Source of the DNA: Hoplostethus atlanticus
Taxonomy: Eukaryota; Chordata; Actinopteri; Trachichthyiformes; Trachichthyidae
DNA: 64,000 nt
Direction: 5' to 3'
Assembly: GCA_034670405.1 (NCBI GenBank)
Contig: JAXDDX010000166.1
Location: 1 to 64,000 of the forward strand
Shown: one piece after another, positions 11,596 to 23,300 of the stretch
How positions within the stretch are numbered: position 1 is the stretch's first letter
Layout of the letters: the number at the start of each line of letters is the position of its first letter
Position numbers and translations under genes: made by a program
The notes under the pieces: model-generated
What the model was told of the DNA's origin: nothing
The model's input: the letters and a program-made list of their open reading frames with translations, nothing else
Database searches by the model: none

Positions 11596-11650
11596 ACAAA
11601 ACCCCCTTCATCTAACATGGGGGTTCCATGTTAGATGAAGGGGGTTTTGT
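11596..11650. repeat. Perfect 25-bp inverted repeat with a 5-base loop
   Basis: The arm at 11596-11620 (starting ACAAAACCCCC and ending AACATGG) is the exact reverse complement of 11626-11650, separated by GGGTT. It lies about 220 bases upstream of the minus-strand chemokine start. It could be a very small MITE, a cruciform or a transcribed hairpin. No direct repeat flanks are obvious. Confidence 0.95.
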
Positions 11651-11659
11651 ACTACTACA

Positions 11660-13800
11660 AGAATCTACAAATATACATTTACTCAGACTATTACATTTAC
11701 TTATAGACATGTCTAACATCGCATTGTATTGTGTTCTGATGCAAAAATGATTCCATTAAAACAATAATATTTTGATATTTAGGGAATGATTAATAAAGGG
11801 TAATGTAATATTCTTCTGTGTGTTTCCATGTTGTCTCATTTGATAATTGCCTCTTGCCCCTTACTGTTAGAATATACACTCAACGTCAGTATAAATGTAT
11901 CATTAACATCACTAATTGTTGATGACAAACGAATATGCTCGCCATGTGAAATGACTATGATTCATTTGATTTACATGTATCCAGCAGTCGCAGTGCCTGG
12001 ATCAGTGTGAGTGTATATCTCTTGATTCACTCAGTTGACCTTCATGCTCTTATAGCCAATAATACACAGGCAATATTTTGAGGCAATGTAGACAGGCAAT
12101 TATGACTAATGACATTTTTCTACATTATATTTTTGTCCTCATATCCAATTATATTATCTACATTGATTTTGTGATTTGTGTATCTGAATATTACACATCT
12201 ATATGACTTTTAAAAAGTTGCTCAGGTGTCTGGTTACTGGTGGTCTAACGCTTAAACGATGAAATTATTCTCTATTGTGTTCTTTCACATTCACCATTAA
12301 CTTGCTATAGCACAGGATAGCATTTTGCCTCCATAATAAGGCGCAGCAGATAGAAGTTATAATATAATTTAGTTGTACTTGGTGAATTAAATATGAAAAT
12401 GTAGCAGGACATCATGTCACACAAGGCTGTGGTTTCAGTGGGGGAAAGGAAAGGTTGTGATGCATCTAACTTGGAAGACATTAAATGCCGTTTACAGTAT
12501 TGTGACCTATTTCAGAGCTGCCCATGCATTTTGTTCCCTTTCGTTTAAAGTTTGGGGCGATATCGCGTTCCTCTGACCTAGAAAACGTACTTCTTTACAA
12601 CCTCAAAGGCTTGCAACAGCCCACGTCGCTGCAGTCGTAGCACATCATTTACCACAAGACTATCTTAAGTTGTTTTTTAAATTCAAGTCATATCAAGTGT
12701 TGTACAGGTGGTATACTTGCATGGTGACTTTCCTACAAGGAGTCACACCTTTGAGTTCCCCTCATAATTCCTCTTGTTCTACTGGTCCTAAAGGAGCGCT
12801 TGTTCAGTGATGTGATTTAATACACAGAACAAGATGTTGCTATCCCTTGTGCCATAATCCAAGGTAAACACTAGCAGAAGCCCAATTCAGATCAAAAATA
12901 CAAGTGATACAAGCACCACCAAATGAAACACCATAGCAGACATCAGGCTACAACGTCATAGATCTACAGAGTCACTTCTCAGACGGCACCAGTCTCCAGT
13001 TATCTACCCTAGCCAACAGCATCATTGGGGTTATCAAGTGGGCACCTTCCTTCAACGATGTTTCGTTAAGTTGGGCCCACGACACCGCAGGAAGGCTCAA
13101 CGGTGTGTTCCTGGAACCACCCCCCTCTATGCCACCACCTCACCTCTCCCCTTTACCCTCGCCATCTAAAGCCTGCCATCAACCAAGCATTACCCTAGCC
13201 TTGACTCAGCAGCAACACACCAATACAAACCTGTCTATCTGATACAACCACGCAACTAGACAGTGTGTGAGGTAGGGTAAGGGGTGACCTATTGGGCTGT
13301 GACCTAAGTGACCTTTCTGTCTATGTATCTGCCTGTAATTAGACATTCTATTCTATTCTATTCTATTCTATTATATTCTATTCTATTCTTCTCTATTCTA
13401 TTCTATTCTATTCTATTCTATAATACATCTGTGCTTCACTGTTTGCTCACATCAGCTCATCCAGCTTCATTTGATTCATTTATTTTGTTAAATGAATAAG
13501 ACTAGTACTGTACTAGGTGTGGTATTCCAACTGTATGTTGATATCTGCTGTGGTTCATGGTAACATACTGTAGTAGTTATTCAAACAATACAAAATCGCT
13601 GCCAAATTGTGAATAAGGTGTAAATATAAGTCAAAAGTATTTACTGTGAATAAACATCTACACACACAGATAAACTGGTGTAATAGGTGTAATAGGTGTA
13701 AATAGGTGTAATACGATCAAGGGCTATTCCAGACTATTAATATAAAACATTAAACAAGTACCGCCAAATACTGAAAGGTGTTCCCTTTTTCTTTCACTGG
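11660..13800. other. Spacer between the divergent chemokine genes
   Basis: No exon was recognised. The spacer is AT-rich and includes a pentanucleotide array at 13341-13422 and short GGTGTAATA repeats near 13675-13715. A GC-richer patch at 12960-13210 (CCACCACCTCACCTCTCCCC region) has no convincing open frame. It may contain shared regulatory sequence for the two chemokine genes, which cannot be shown here. Confidence 0.6.
13341..13422. repeat. (TATTC)n pentanucleotide microsatellite
   Basis: About sixteen units of TATTC with a few substitutions (TATATTC, TTCTCTATTC). Confidence 0.95.
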
Positions 13801-13809
13801 GGAAAGTAA

Positions 13810-13897
13810 GGGGGAAATTTTGTGGTGGTGTAATAGTTATGGCACAATGGCTTAGAAAAACCCACAAGTCTTTCCTGCTTCTCTGAGGAATATATAA
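13810..13897 (+). promoter_or_regulatory. kB-like site and TATA box of the ccl20-like gene
   Basis: A GGGGGAAATTTT block (13810-13821) is close to the NF-kB consensus. TATATAAG at 13891-13898 is a good TATA box, about 95 bases before the ATG, which predicts a transcription start near 13920. NF-kB control is established for mammalian CCL20; its use here is inferred from the motif. Confidence 0.55.
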
Positions 13898-13989
13898 GGC
13901 TCCGGTGACGAGCAGCTTGCCACCACAGCCTCTGTAACTGCACCTGGGGACAGACGAGACAGCAGCTCAGCTCAGACACAGAAGAAGAC

Positions 13990-14710
13990 ATGGTCCTCAT
14001 CAGAGCTCCAGTGATGGCACTCATGCTCCTGGCCGTTGGTCTGTTCGCTACACACACATCTGCAAGACCTGCAGGTAAGCACTGGGTTTATTCACTCTCT
14101 TTCTCTCTGTCTGTCTGTCTGTCTGTCTGTCTGTGGGTGTTTGTCTGTTTTTGTTTCTTCTTCTACACTTCTATATCTACTTGCCTACAAATCTTTTAAT
14201 GTATTTCTCTCTCTCCGTCTGTAATATCTAATCAGATTGTGTTTTTACTTGTTTCACAGCTTATCGAGAATGCTGTAGACGGTATACTCGAGGTGAAATA
14301 CCATTTTATGCTATCAAGGGCTATTCGGTCCAGACTGCCACAGAGTTGTGTCCCATCAATGCCATCATGTGAGTATCTGTGGAATGATGTTAGGCTTCTG
14401 TTTCTCAGAGAGTGATACGTACGACATGACTCCAATGTTTATTATATATGTGTGTATTTTTCCTCTTCTTTTTATAGTTTCCACATCAGAAGGGGTAAAG
14501 CGTGTACCAATCCTGCTTTGGACTGGGTGATGCTCAATGTCAATAAGTTGAGGTGAGATTCCTAGAAAACACTTTAATCAAACATAACTCGTCTGCTCAC
14601 AATGACACACTTGTGTTGTTTCATAGCACCAGCAAAAGTTTAATGATTTGCTTAATCATCATTTCAGGACTAAAGCACAAATGGTTCACAGAAAGTCCAC
14701 ACAGGCCTGA
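13990..14710 (+). CDS. ccl20: CCL20-like CC chemokine
   Basis: Four exons, 13990-14074, 14260-14368, 14478-14552 and 14668-14710, with GT-AG introns and agreeing phases, encode 103 residues. A signal peptide ends near residue 25 (LLAVGLFATHTSA). The CC pair is at 33-34 (RECCRRY), with cysteines at 59 (TELCPINAIIFH) and 74 (GKACTNP), then DWVMLNVNKL and a basic tail ending RKSTQA. The stretch INAIIFH, followed by basic residues and C-x-N-P, closely matches mammalian CCL20, the CCR6 ligand that attracts dendritic cells and lymphocytes at mucosa. The other CC families I can recall fit less well. It is a secreted protein. A TATA box and kB-like motif lie upstream, and polyadenylation signals are at 15079 and 15093. 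Fish often have several ccl20 copies; which one this is cannot be settled. Confidence 0.9.
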
Positions 14711-15078
14711 AGAGGTTATGCTGGCTATTGAGGAGGGCCGGTGGAGCACTATTGCACATATCCCATCTCCACTCTGTCTGCAATCCAATAATATGAATTT
14801 TATAATCCAATGATATTTTTCTCATATATAGTTAATATTTTTTATACAACCATTATCCTTAAACTTTTGTAAACTATTGTATAGTTTATCTATCTGTCTA
14901 TCTATCTATGTGTATATTCTATTTTGAACATCTTTCCGAATTTGCACTGTTAATGTGAAAATAGTTTTGTGCAATATTGGTATGAGCTCAGTTGTAAGAA
15001 CACTGAATGTAGTTGTTGTTTTTTCCTAATCTTTGTTTATATAAGATGTTGTATTTGTATTAGTTATTACATAACAGC

Positions 15079-15098
15079 AATAAATCTTATAAAATAAA
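15079..15098 (+). terminator. Polyadenylation signals of the ccl20-like gene
   Basis: Two AATAAA hexamers (15079-15084 and 15093-15098) about 370 bases after the stop codon, ending an AT-rich 3' untranslated region. Confidence 0.8.
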
Positions 15099-16805
15099 TC
15101 TCGAAGTATTGTATTTGTGGGTTTGAAGTGGGGGAATAATGGAAAGCATTACGTAAGTATTAAGTATACAAGTGAATGACCATGAGTATTTACACAGTAA
15201 CACAGCACTTAAAACGTGCACACACCCATGACAGCATGCAGTCTCTTATCGCTGCTGTCCCTGCTTATCTTGTGATAAGCGCTGGAATTTTTTCATTCCA
15301 TGGTCACGACGTAGCAAACAGGAAAAACAGCATGTAGTAAAAGTCCTCTGACATCAGCAGGAGGAAGTAATAAGGAGTTCCTTATTTGAAGGAAGTAGAA
15401 ATACAGGTATTCCCACGTGGACATGCAGGCTGCTGACACTGATGTATAAAGTTCATGGCAGCGTAAGTTTATTTCAGTTCATAGTTCATAATCCTCTTTG
15501 CAAATATGTCTGCTAAAAATGCACAGTAATGTCTCCATTATACCACAGAGAATGGATTAGTTAATGTAGAAATAGGAAAAGTGGAAACCATAAATCATAA
15601 TTGAGTTATGCTGTGAAAAATAAATGACCTACCTACCGTGTGTCTACGTCTCTCTAAAACATTATTCTGTTCCATGATCACAGAATGATTCATTCTTTCA
15701 GTAGCATGACTGTAAGGGAATCTTTGACCACTAGATGGAGCTATAGTATCACTTCAAAGATGAAGTGTGACAATACGATTTCAGCAACTCTGTTACTGTT
15801 GCATCCTTTTATTAGACTTGTCATTTTATTACTATTTATAGTATGAAAACTAATATGTTTGTCCCACAGTGGCAGTGTTCGATGCTAGAGCACATGCGGG
15901 ATGAGAGCTGCAACTCCTAATCCTTAACACCTTGATGTGTCCACAACAGGATGCATCATGGGTGGATTTCAGGTCTTTGAAACGTGGTTTTCCGAATTTA
16001 AAACACATGATACTTTTATTATGAGAGTGTGTGCCTCATAATGTGCCTCAGTTTCAATCCCTGGTCATCAAATATAGCTGTTGGCAACCCAACAAAGCTG
16101 AACAAACTGAGCCTTTTCTCCAGTCGCACGAATCCATCCTAAATGACAGTCCAGAGCCCTGCTCCCAGCCACTATTACATCACCATCACTGTTCTGCACG
16201 ACTGCACAGAGTGCTTTTCTATGAATAATACAGAGAGACTGGGGGAGAGAGGGAGGGAGCAGGGCATGTGGCTTGGTTACTGAATGACAGAAAGAGTAAG
16301 TGTTAGAAATGGAGCAATATAGACTTTGATATAGATAAGATATAGTTGAGGAGGAGAGAGTAAGTGGGGAAGAGGGACGTTCCCCGGTGAAACATTCCTG
16401 AGTCACTACTGTCGAAGTAGTTTGAGTAACATCACTAATATGAGCTCAGCTGTTCAGAAACTGCACATAACCACACCAGACACCGGCGCTCGGGCTTTGA
16501 CGCAACTTTATTGAGTTAACAAATCAGTCATAAAAACAAGTGTCGTCACTTTATGAGGCTGTAATACACACGTTTGGTGCTGTTGAGTTCTATATTTGCA
16601 TTATATGACTCAGTGATGTCGGGAGCAAGAGAGTCAAGCGGACGGGTCTAATGAAGGAGAGGGAGGCCAGTAGCATGGCCGGTCCCACGCTGTCTGAAGG
16701 AAGCCAAGGTTACAGACTGCCTTCTCCCACTGGGGACCAGGCATTAGTATAGAAGGAAATAACATATTGCAATCTCAGATAGCCAGACAGGTCCTCTATC
16801 ACTGC

Positions 16806-17096
16806 ACACACACACACACACACAGAGGCAGCCAGACAGTCTCTCATGAAACTCAAACGCAGATAATGAGACAGCAGCTTCAGTCAGAAAAGGTGAAAAC
16901 GATCTAATTTCTGCATGAATTGGATGCACAGTGGCACGACCGCAGCAGCGCCAGGACAAAGATCACACAAAGTATATTCAAAACGACATAATACATAATG
17001 TAGACGTTCTAATCCCTCTCTTATTCTGTCTCCCTTGGTCTCCTTCTCTTTGTCGCTCGTTCTCTCTCGCAAACACACACACACACACACACACAC
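16806..17096. repeat. CA microsatellites
   Basis: (CA)n runs at 16806-16824 and 17070-17095. Confidence 0.9.
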
Positions 17097-19089
17097 TCAC
17101 AGTTAACTGAGCGCACTATATAATTAGACAAACAAAAAAGAGAGGGATGAAACATCTAAAGGAGAAGAGACTCCAAATGATTACACATTCACTCCGCTTC
17201 CTTCCCCCTTGCTGCACACATAACCACCAATTAGAAGAGAGGAGAGGAGGATGAGGACAAGCAAGCAGCCAGAAGTCTATTTGTGTCTCTATCTCTCTCT
17301 TTCTCTCTTCCCCTGAAGACTCCCAGAGCCGGGGCGGGAGGAAGACGGGAGAAAATAGAAGTGGAAAAACAAGAGCTATATAAATAAAGAAATCAGAGCG
17401 TTTCACATCCGGTTGGCTTATTGGCTGAGACGTGAGTTAGGCAGATCTGGGCCACAGTTGCACTCATTGTTCAGTGAGCTTTTCCACACAGTCCAACCCA
17501 GCGACAGCAATGAATGTTGATTGTGACCTTTGGTCCTTGGGGTACAGTGGAAACAGTGTGCCAGTTTTATGTGCATGTGTGAGTGTGATTATCTGTGTGT
17601 GTGTGTGTGTGTGTGTCTACATTTCTGGATTTGCACGCGCCCACTTGCATTTTTGTCCATCGCAGCAGGACAGCCTTGCTCCTTTCTGATGACGTCAGCG
17701 CGAGCCGCGGGGCACAGTCAACGGTCGATGGTTTTTATGTGATCCATACCAAACTCACCGACAGCGTTGAATGTTCACCGCGGCAAGCAGGAGTGTGGGC
17801 AGTGATTGTGAGCTGAGCTGACAAGGCAAGGCATGGGCTTAGAGGAGGAAGGACAGTCAGTCAGACAAAGCAGGGTGACAGGGGACACAAACCAAGGATG
17901 TCACTCAAAACCACAGAGGTCAGGTCACGCGGCAGAGGGACATAACGACATGGGACAGTGACAGAATGAGTCCACTGTCCACAGGGCGAGGGCGGACTGC
18001 TAAAGATGTCTTGGTTATGTTGTACACAGCTGCAATCACAAAGTGCGTTTGATAAGCAACGCTGGGCTCAACGGGAATACAAACGGAGAAGTTCTGTTTA
18101 GCACTTTGCCATCGCTTCATCAATCAGAGGCACTTCAAGTCATTGATCTGCGATTCTCAGGGATAATATTGGCCGGCACCTGAAACACAGACGATGAGGA
18201 AGTTGTTAGAATTGTATATTGAACAGTATAATTGTATGGCTGTTAGTACTGACACAAGGTCAATACAACTTAACCAGATAGATTGTACCAAGAAACAACT
18301 CTAAAATGAATGATGTACTATTCTATTGTATACCAGTCCTGGAACCAGCCTCGCTGTGTTTTTGCAGGAACCATATTTGACAACCATTTTTGAACCCACC
18401 ATGGTACTTGAATGAATGTCTAACACAGGGAACAATGCTTCGATGTCCTACTGTGCAGCCAAGCTTTTATACCCAGCCTTCGCCCGGGCCACAGACTGAG
18501 TGCTCCCATTGTCAGAAGCAGGCCATCGCTGGGGGACAAACAACCACCGACAGTTTCACTCCCTGCTGCACGGATCCAGGGTGACGTCAGGACGGTAAAC
18601 GCTGATATATGTCCATTCATCGCACTCTTTCATCGACTTAAGCCGCTGATGTCATTGAGCGCGCTAGCCTGCATCCATTACTCTGCTAGGCTGGGAGGCT
18701 GACGTCAAGCTACCTTGCTAACAGACTCACTACAAAGGAAGACTGATGCATCATGCTAATGCTGCTATAATTCAGAATTTCATACATAATAGACAAACTG
18801 ATGGTGTCTTGTGCCCCTGCTTTCGCTCGTCATCCTCTCCTCTGTCCATATGCAAATGCACAAAAACAAAGAGAAATAAATGCATTGAAACTCGGTAGTC
18901 CAATATCAAATATTCTAGATACGATTGACATGAAGCAAAACCCAGCATTTAGTTTATTTGCGACCCCTTAGTAAATACAAATACATTGACATAAAACACT
19001 GTTAACCACTTTTCTCTCAGTGAAGCAAACCAGCACAGATAACAGACTAAATTCATAAGCCATATTACATCTTCTGCCACTCCATCACA

Positions 19090-19307
19090 GTCACACACAC
19101 ACACACACACACACTTACACCTCACCCCACAATGAGACCAAAAATGAAAAATAGTCAGAGGGTTGAGGGAGAGGAGAAAATGGGGCTTTGCCATGGCAAC
19201 CCCAGTGTCAGCCAGGCATTTCTTCTTAATCCCCCCCATTTCAATGTCGCGCCCTCTGAGAGACCCCCTCTCTACAGCTGAATATTTCTTTTGTGCTCAG
19301 GGACTGT

Positions 19308-19360
<53 letters not shown>

Positions 19361-19552
19361 AGGGAGGGAGGGATCAAGGAGGGGTGTGTGGGGGATTGGG
19401 GTTAGGGGGAGATCATAGCTAACCCAGCTTCAATAAAGGGGGCCAAGCTGCAGGCCACAGTGTCTCAACATTACACAGGGGGTACAAACCAGAGATCAGA
19501 TCACACACACACACACACACACACAGACACACACACACACATACACATTTAA
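19090..19552. repeat. Cluster of three CA/GT microsatellites
   Basis: (CA)n at 19090-19114, (GT)n at 19311-19358 and a slightly interrupted (CA)n at 19501-19548, within 460 bases. Runs lie in opposite orientation, so single strands could pair. Confidence 0.95.
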
Positions 19553-20299
19553 CCACTGTGTTGATGGAGGGAGGTAATCTTTTGAAATAGCAGATAATTA
19601 CACCATATGGCAAACAGCCGGGCCTTCCCTCTCCGAAAGCCTATCGCCGACAAACCACACACTTTATTTTCTACTATGAAACTCTCATGGTCTCTCGGTC
19701 TGCCCGTGCAGGCCACTCTACATCCCTGACAAAAGCGGTTTTGGGGGAGTGGGTGGGGAGAGGCATCAGCTGCTAGACAAAATAAAAAAGGGTCTATTTG
19801 TTCCCGACAATAAACGTCCCCATCTTGGAGCTCCACCACAGCTGCAGCCAGATAGCCTTTCATTTCTAACTGCAGGCTAATAGACAGTGATCTGTCCTTC
19901 CTGTACTCTATGTTGCTTCAGTCTGCATGAACGGCGGTGAATTAAAATCAGGAGGTTTAGTGTCATCATTCTGTTATGCCCCTCCACCAAGAAACACAAC
20001 AAAAAAATGAATGTGTCACATGGTGAGTCTTTTACAGTAGAGAACTTCTACTGTGTGATGGATGAAGATGTCTTTTTTCTTAGTGAGTGTCAGATATATT
20101 GAGGATTTATACCTGATATTGGAACTATCTTCATGGAGTCACAAAAATCAGCTTCAAAAGGCGCGCAGTGAACACCTGCAGATAAAGACAGAGAGACAAA
20201 CAATAATAACATGAGCATACTGTTATACAGAGAGACTGATTTTTACTGGAGATTGATTTTTACCTTGCACAGAGACCATCAGGCTTGTCTGGGAATGTG

Positions 20300-20355
20300 A
20301 AAATCTATATATGCATATATAGATTTTTTTTATAATCAATTTGATTGATTATAAA
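20300..20355. repeat. Two adjoining perfect palindromes
   Basis: Positions 20300-20327 form a perfect 28-bp palindrome centred on ATGCAT. One base further on, 20329-20340 and 20344-20355 are 12-bp inverted arms (TTTATAATCAAT) around a TTG loop. Confidence 0.95.
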
Positions 20356-23300
20356 ATCCTGTTGAGTGTCCTGAACAAAAAAGATTAATGGCCAGTGAAT
20401 CCTCCGGAAATCCCAAAAGACGCTTCCCCTGAGGCTGAGCGACGGGAAAGCTGGAGGAAGTGCCAGGAGTGTGTCTCTGGGGTGGTCTGATGTGGCCGTG
20501 GGCGAGGCTTCAATGTAGCTGTATGTCCACTCCAGTGTATACTGTACATTCATTCATAATGACTAACAGACCCGCAGCCTGTCGGGGCCTCACACATCAC
20601 TCCGTGCCTACACATGCATACGCTCTGCTTTAATGGCAGCTTTCAGACTTTGTAAGTGTCCTGTGGTCTTCACAAAAAACCTAACCATGATTTGTTTTTG
20701 CAGTGGGTGAAAAATAAAGCTTCAGAAATGTCATTAGCAAAATGAAAATGTTTAAACTTCAATGGCTTCATGCTGTGGTCTCCACGTACAAAGTCTTCTA
20801 CATTTGTCCACTTACACTGAGGATCTGCAATGGCCTCATGGACCTAATACTTGACCCATGTCAGTTGGGCTGATTATATACTGTGGTCATTAAAGTCAAT
20901 TTACAAAATGTACAATAATGACTGTTTGGCTGCTATGCCAGAGGCAGTGTGATGGTTCACTACCTACCGTAGGTCTGGGCTTCCTCAACATCTGGCTATG
21001 GTATTACATGTGACATAAGCCATACCGCTGCAGACATTACTTTCAAAAGCAAAGCCCTTTCAACTGCTATAACTGCCCCACTATTACTACTGCCTTCAAT
21101 GCAACTACTCAAGTATCTAACATTTTTTTTCTGTTTCTTCTCCTCCGTCTTTGCAGCTTCTCCTGTGTTACAGATCTTTCTCACCTCCATGTCTCTCTCT
21201 CTCTCTCTCTGGAGCAAAATGCTTTAACAATGGAAGAACAATATGAACTCCTCTCTCGCCACCACCAAGATGCAAAACATCTATTTTCAACTTAATACAT
21301 CAACTTGCCTGAACAGCAGCTTCACTCATGTGCCTCATTCAAGGAGTATAAAAGTGACTGTCATTACCTGAGCCTAAGCTGTCTGGGTGATAAGAGATGG
21401 AACATTAAAAGCGCTCCATGCCAGTCCAGTCCATTAGAGAGCAGAGGGCAGATAAAGTGCAGTCCATTCAACAAGTGCAAAGACAGAAACCAAAAACAAA
21501 GGGAGTGCGTTAGTGCCTTGGGTCTGATTGGCAGGGTGAGGTCACCCAGTGACCCTGACCTTTTTAACCTCAAGGAATGTTGTCGTGCTGGTGTGTGCAT
21601 TGTTCGTGCCTCCCTGAGGAGCCCCCAGCCATGCCTCAGATGAATGTGAATGTTCCAGAGGGCTTCTCCACTCTCCCAATCCTCTTCTTTCTTCCTTAAT
21701 CCTTTCTTTTCTACTCCTCATCCTCAGGCTTCAACAAACAAAAGGTATCAACAGGTCTGAGAGCGGGCTGTTGTGTTCGGTCTGAAGTGCACATTATAGA
21801 AAGGCCACTAACATGGGTGCCAGGCTGACTCACATCGTTGACCTAAATGACCAACAAAGATGCTGTAAAAGGCTTCTTGGAAAACTATTCTCACACGAAA
21901 CCTTCCTTATCTTATCACTCAAATAAAACCACACTTTTTATTGGTCCACCTTCCAGATCTAAGAGATCTCTGTACCTTTAGGCAGTCTGTGAGTCTGGCT
22001 CTGGAGGAAGTCACCAGAAGTAGAATGAGACTGACAGATGAGAGGGCCAGACAGACAATTACTGGCCAGGTATGTCCTTTATACCCACCTAAGGCTAGGC
22101 AGAGGAAATGGAGGAATTTATGATGTCATAAAAAAGTGCCAGAAGAGAAGTGCCTGAGAACAGGTTGTATCTGGAGCTGGGGCCATAAAAGACTCCTGTG
22201 GTTTCTCCTTCCCCTGGCTACGGCCCTGATGATAACACTATGCTGAGTGCCACTGAGTGAGAGTAGACAAGAGATATGCAGCAGACACACAGTGCAGCAG
22301 TATGTACACAATTCAATTCTAACCAAGAGAGTTGTGTATATCTCATATTTGGTAACATATTGGTAAAAACCTGTAATATTTGGTAACAACTAGAAACACC
22401 GTGCCAATTATTCAATAAACTATTTGGGACTGGACCACTTACATGCTATTTCTTTGATCCATTTACAGGTGTTTTGTGTTTTGCCCCTCTCTACTTGTAC
22501 AGTTTAAACCACAACACTAAAAACAAAACTGAGCTCTCTGGAAACATCTATAACAAGAGAAGCACCATCTGCAGGGTCTAATCTAAGCAGGTGGAAGGCA
22601 GAAAATGTGATCTAAAACCCTTTTCTCAGCGCATGCACACACACAAACTCACAAACAGACACAGACACAAACAGAGATGCAGAGAGATACACACACACAC
22701 TCCGGAGGCTTGTTAAAAAGAGGAAGAGAGAAGGTGGTTATTTGCTCTACAACCTCACTAAGGAGGTTTCCCATTGTAAAAAGGAGTGGCAGCACAGCCC
22801 CCTGTTTCCTTTCATCCCTCTCCTCAAGGCACGCTGCCTTTGTCTCACGGAGGTTGGAACAACCGGCCTCCCGGCTACGCTACAGTGGTCAAATACCTGG
22901 GAACTACCACTGTCCTGGTGGGAAAAACAACAAGAAGAGGAGGAGGAGGAGGAGAGAGAAGAGGGGGGATAAGGTGTGAGTGTTAATCTGAGGAGCACTG
23001 AGACTGACCAGCTGAGAAGGAAGGGTCTGTTATATAAAACCTGCTATTGAATCTAAAAAGAAAGGAGAGGGAGGAGAAAAAGGGGAACTGTGGACACCTG
23101 GTGCAAAGGTACACTTACAAAAGATGCTAAATCTCCTGAAAATGAACAAAGTTGTTATGTATACTTTCCCAAACTTGAAACCTAAACCAATGTTGTTCTC
23201 TCCTTCATTGCCCCCGTCCCTTTTTGACAGCTGTTTGTAGCACAATTAAGAACTTTGAGGTTAAGGAAGGCCTTTTTTTCTTCCTTTTTTTCTCTCTTCC

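Noticed and set aside
22677-22979. 100-codon plus-strand frame ending in a poly-Arg/Lys tail
   Set aside because: The basic tail is a (AGG)n simple repeat, with no family match or splice context.
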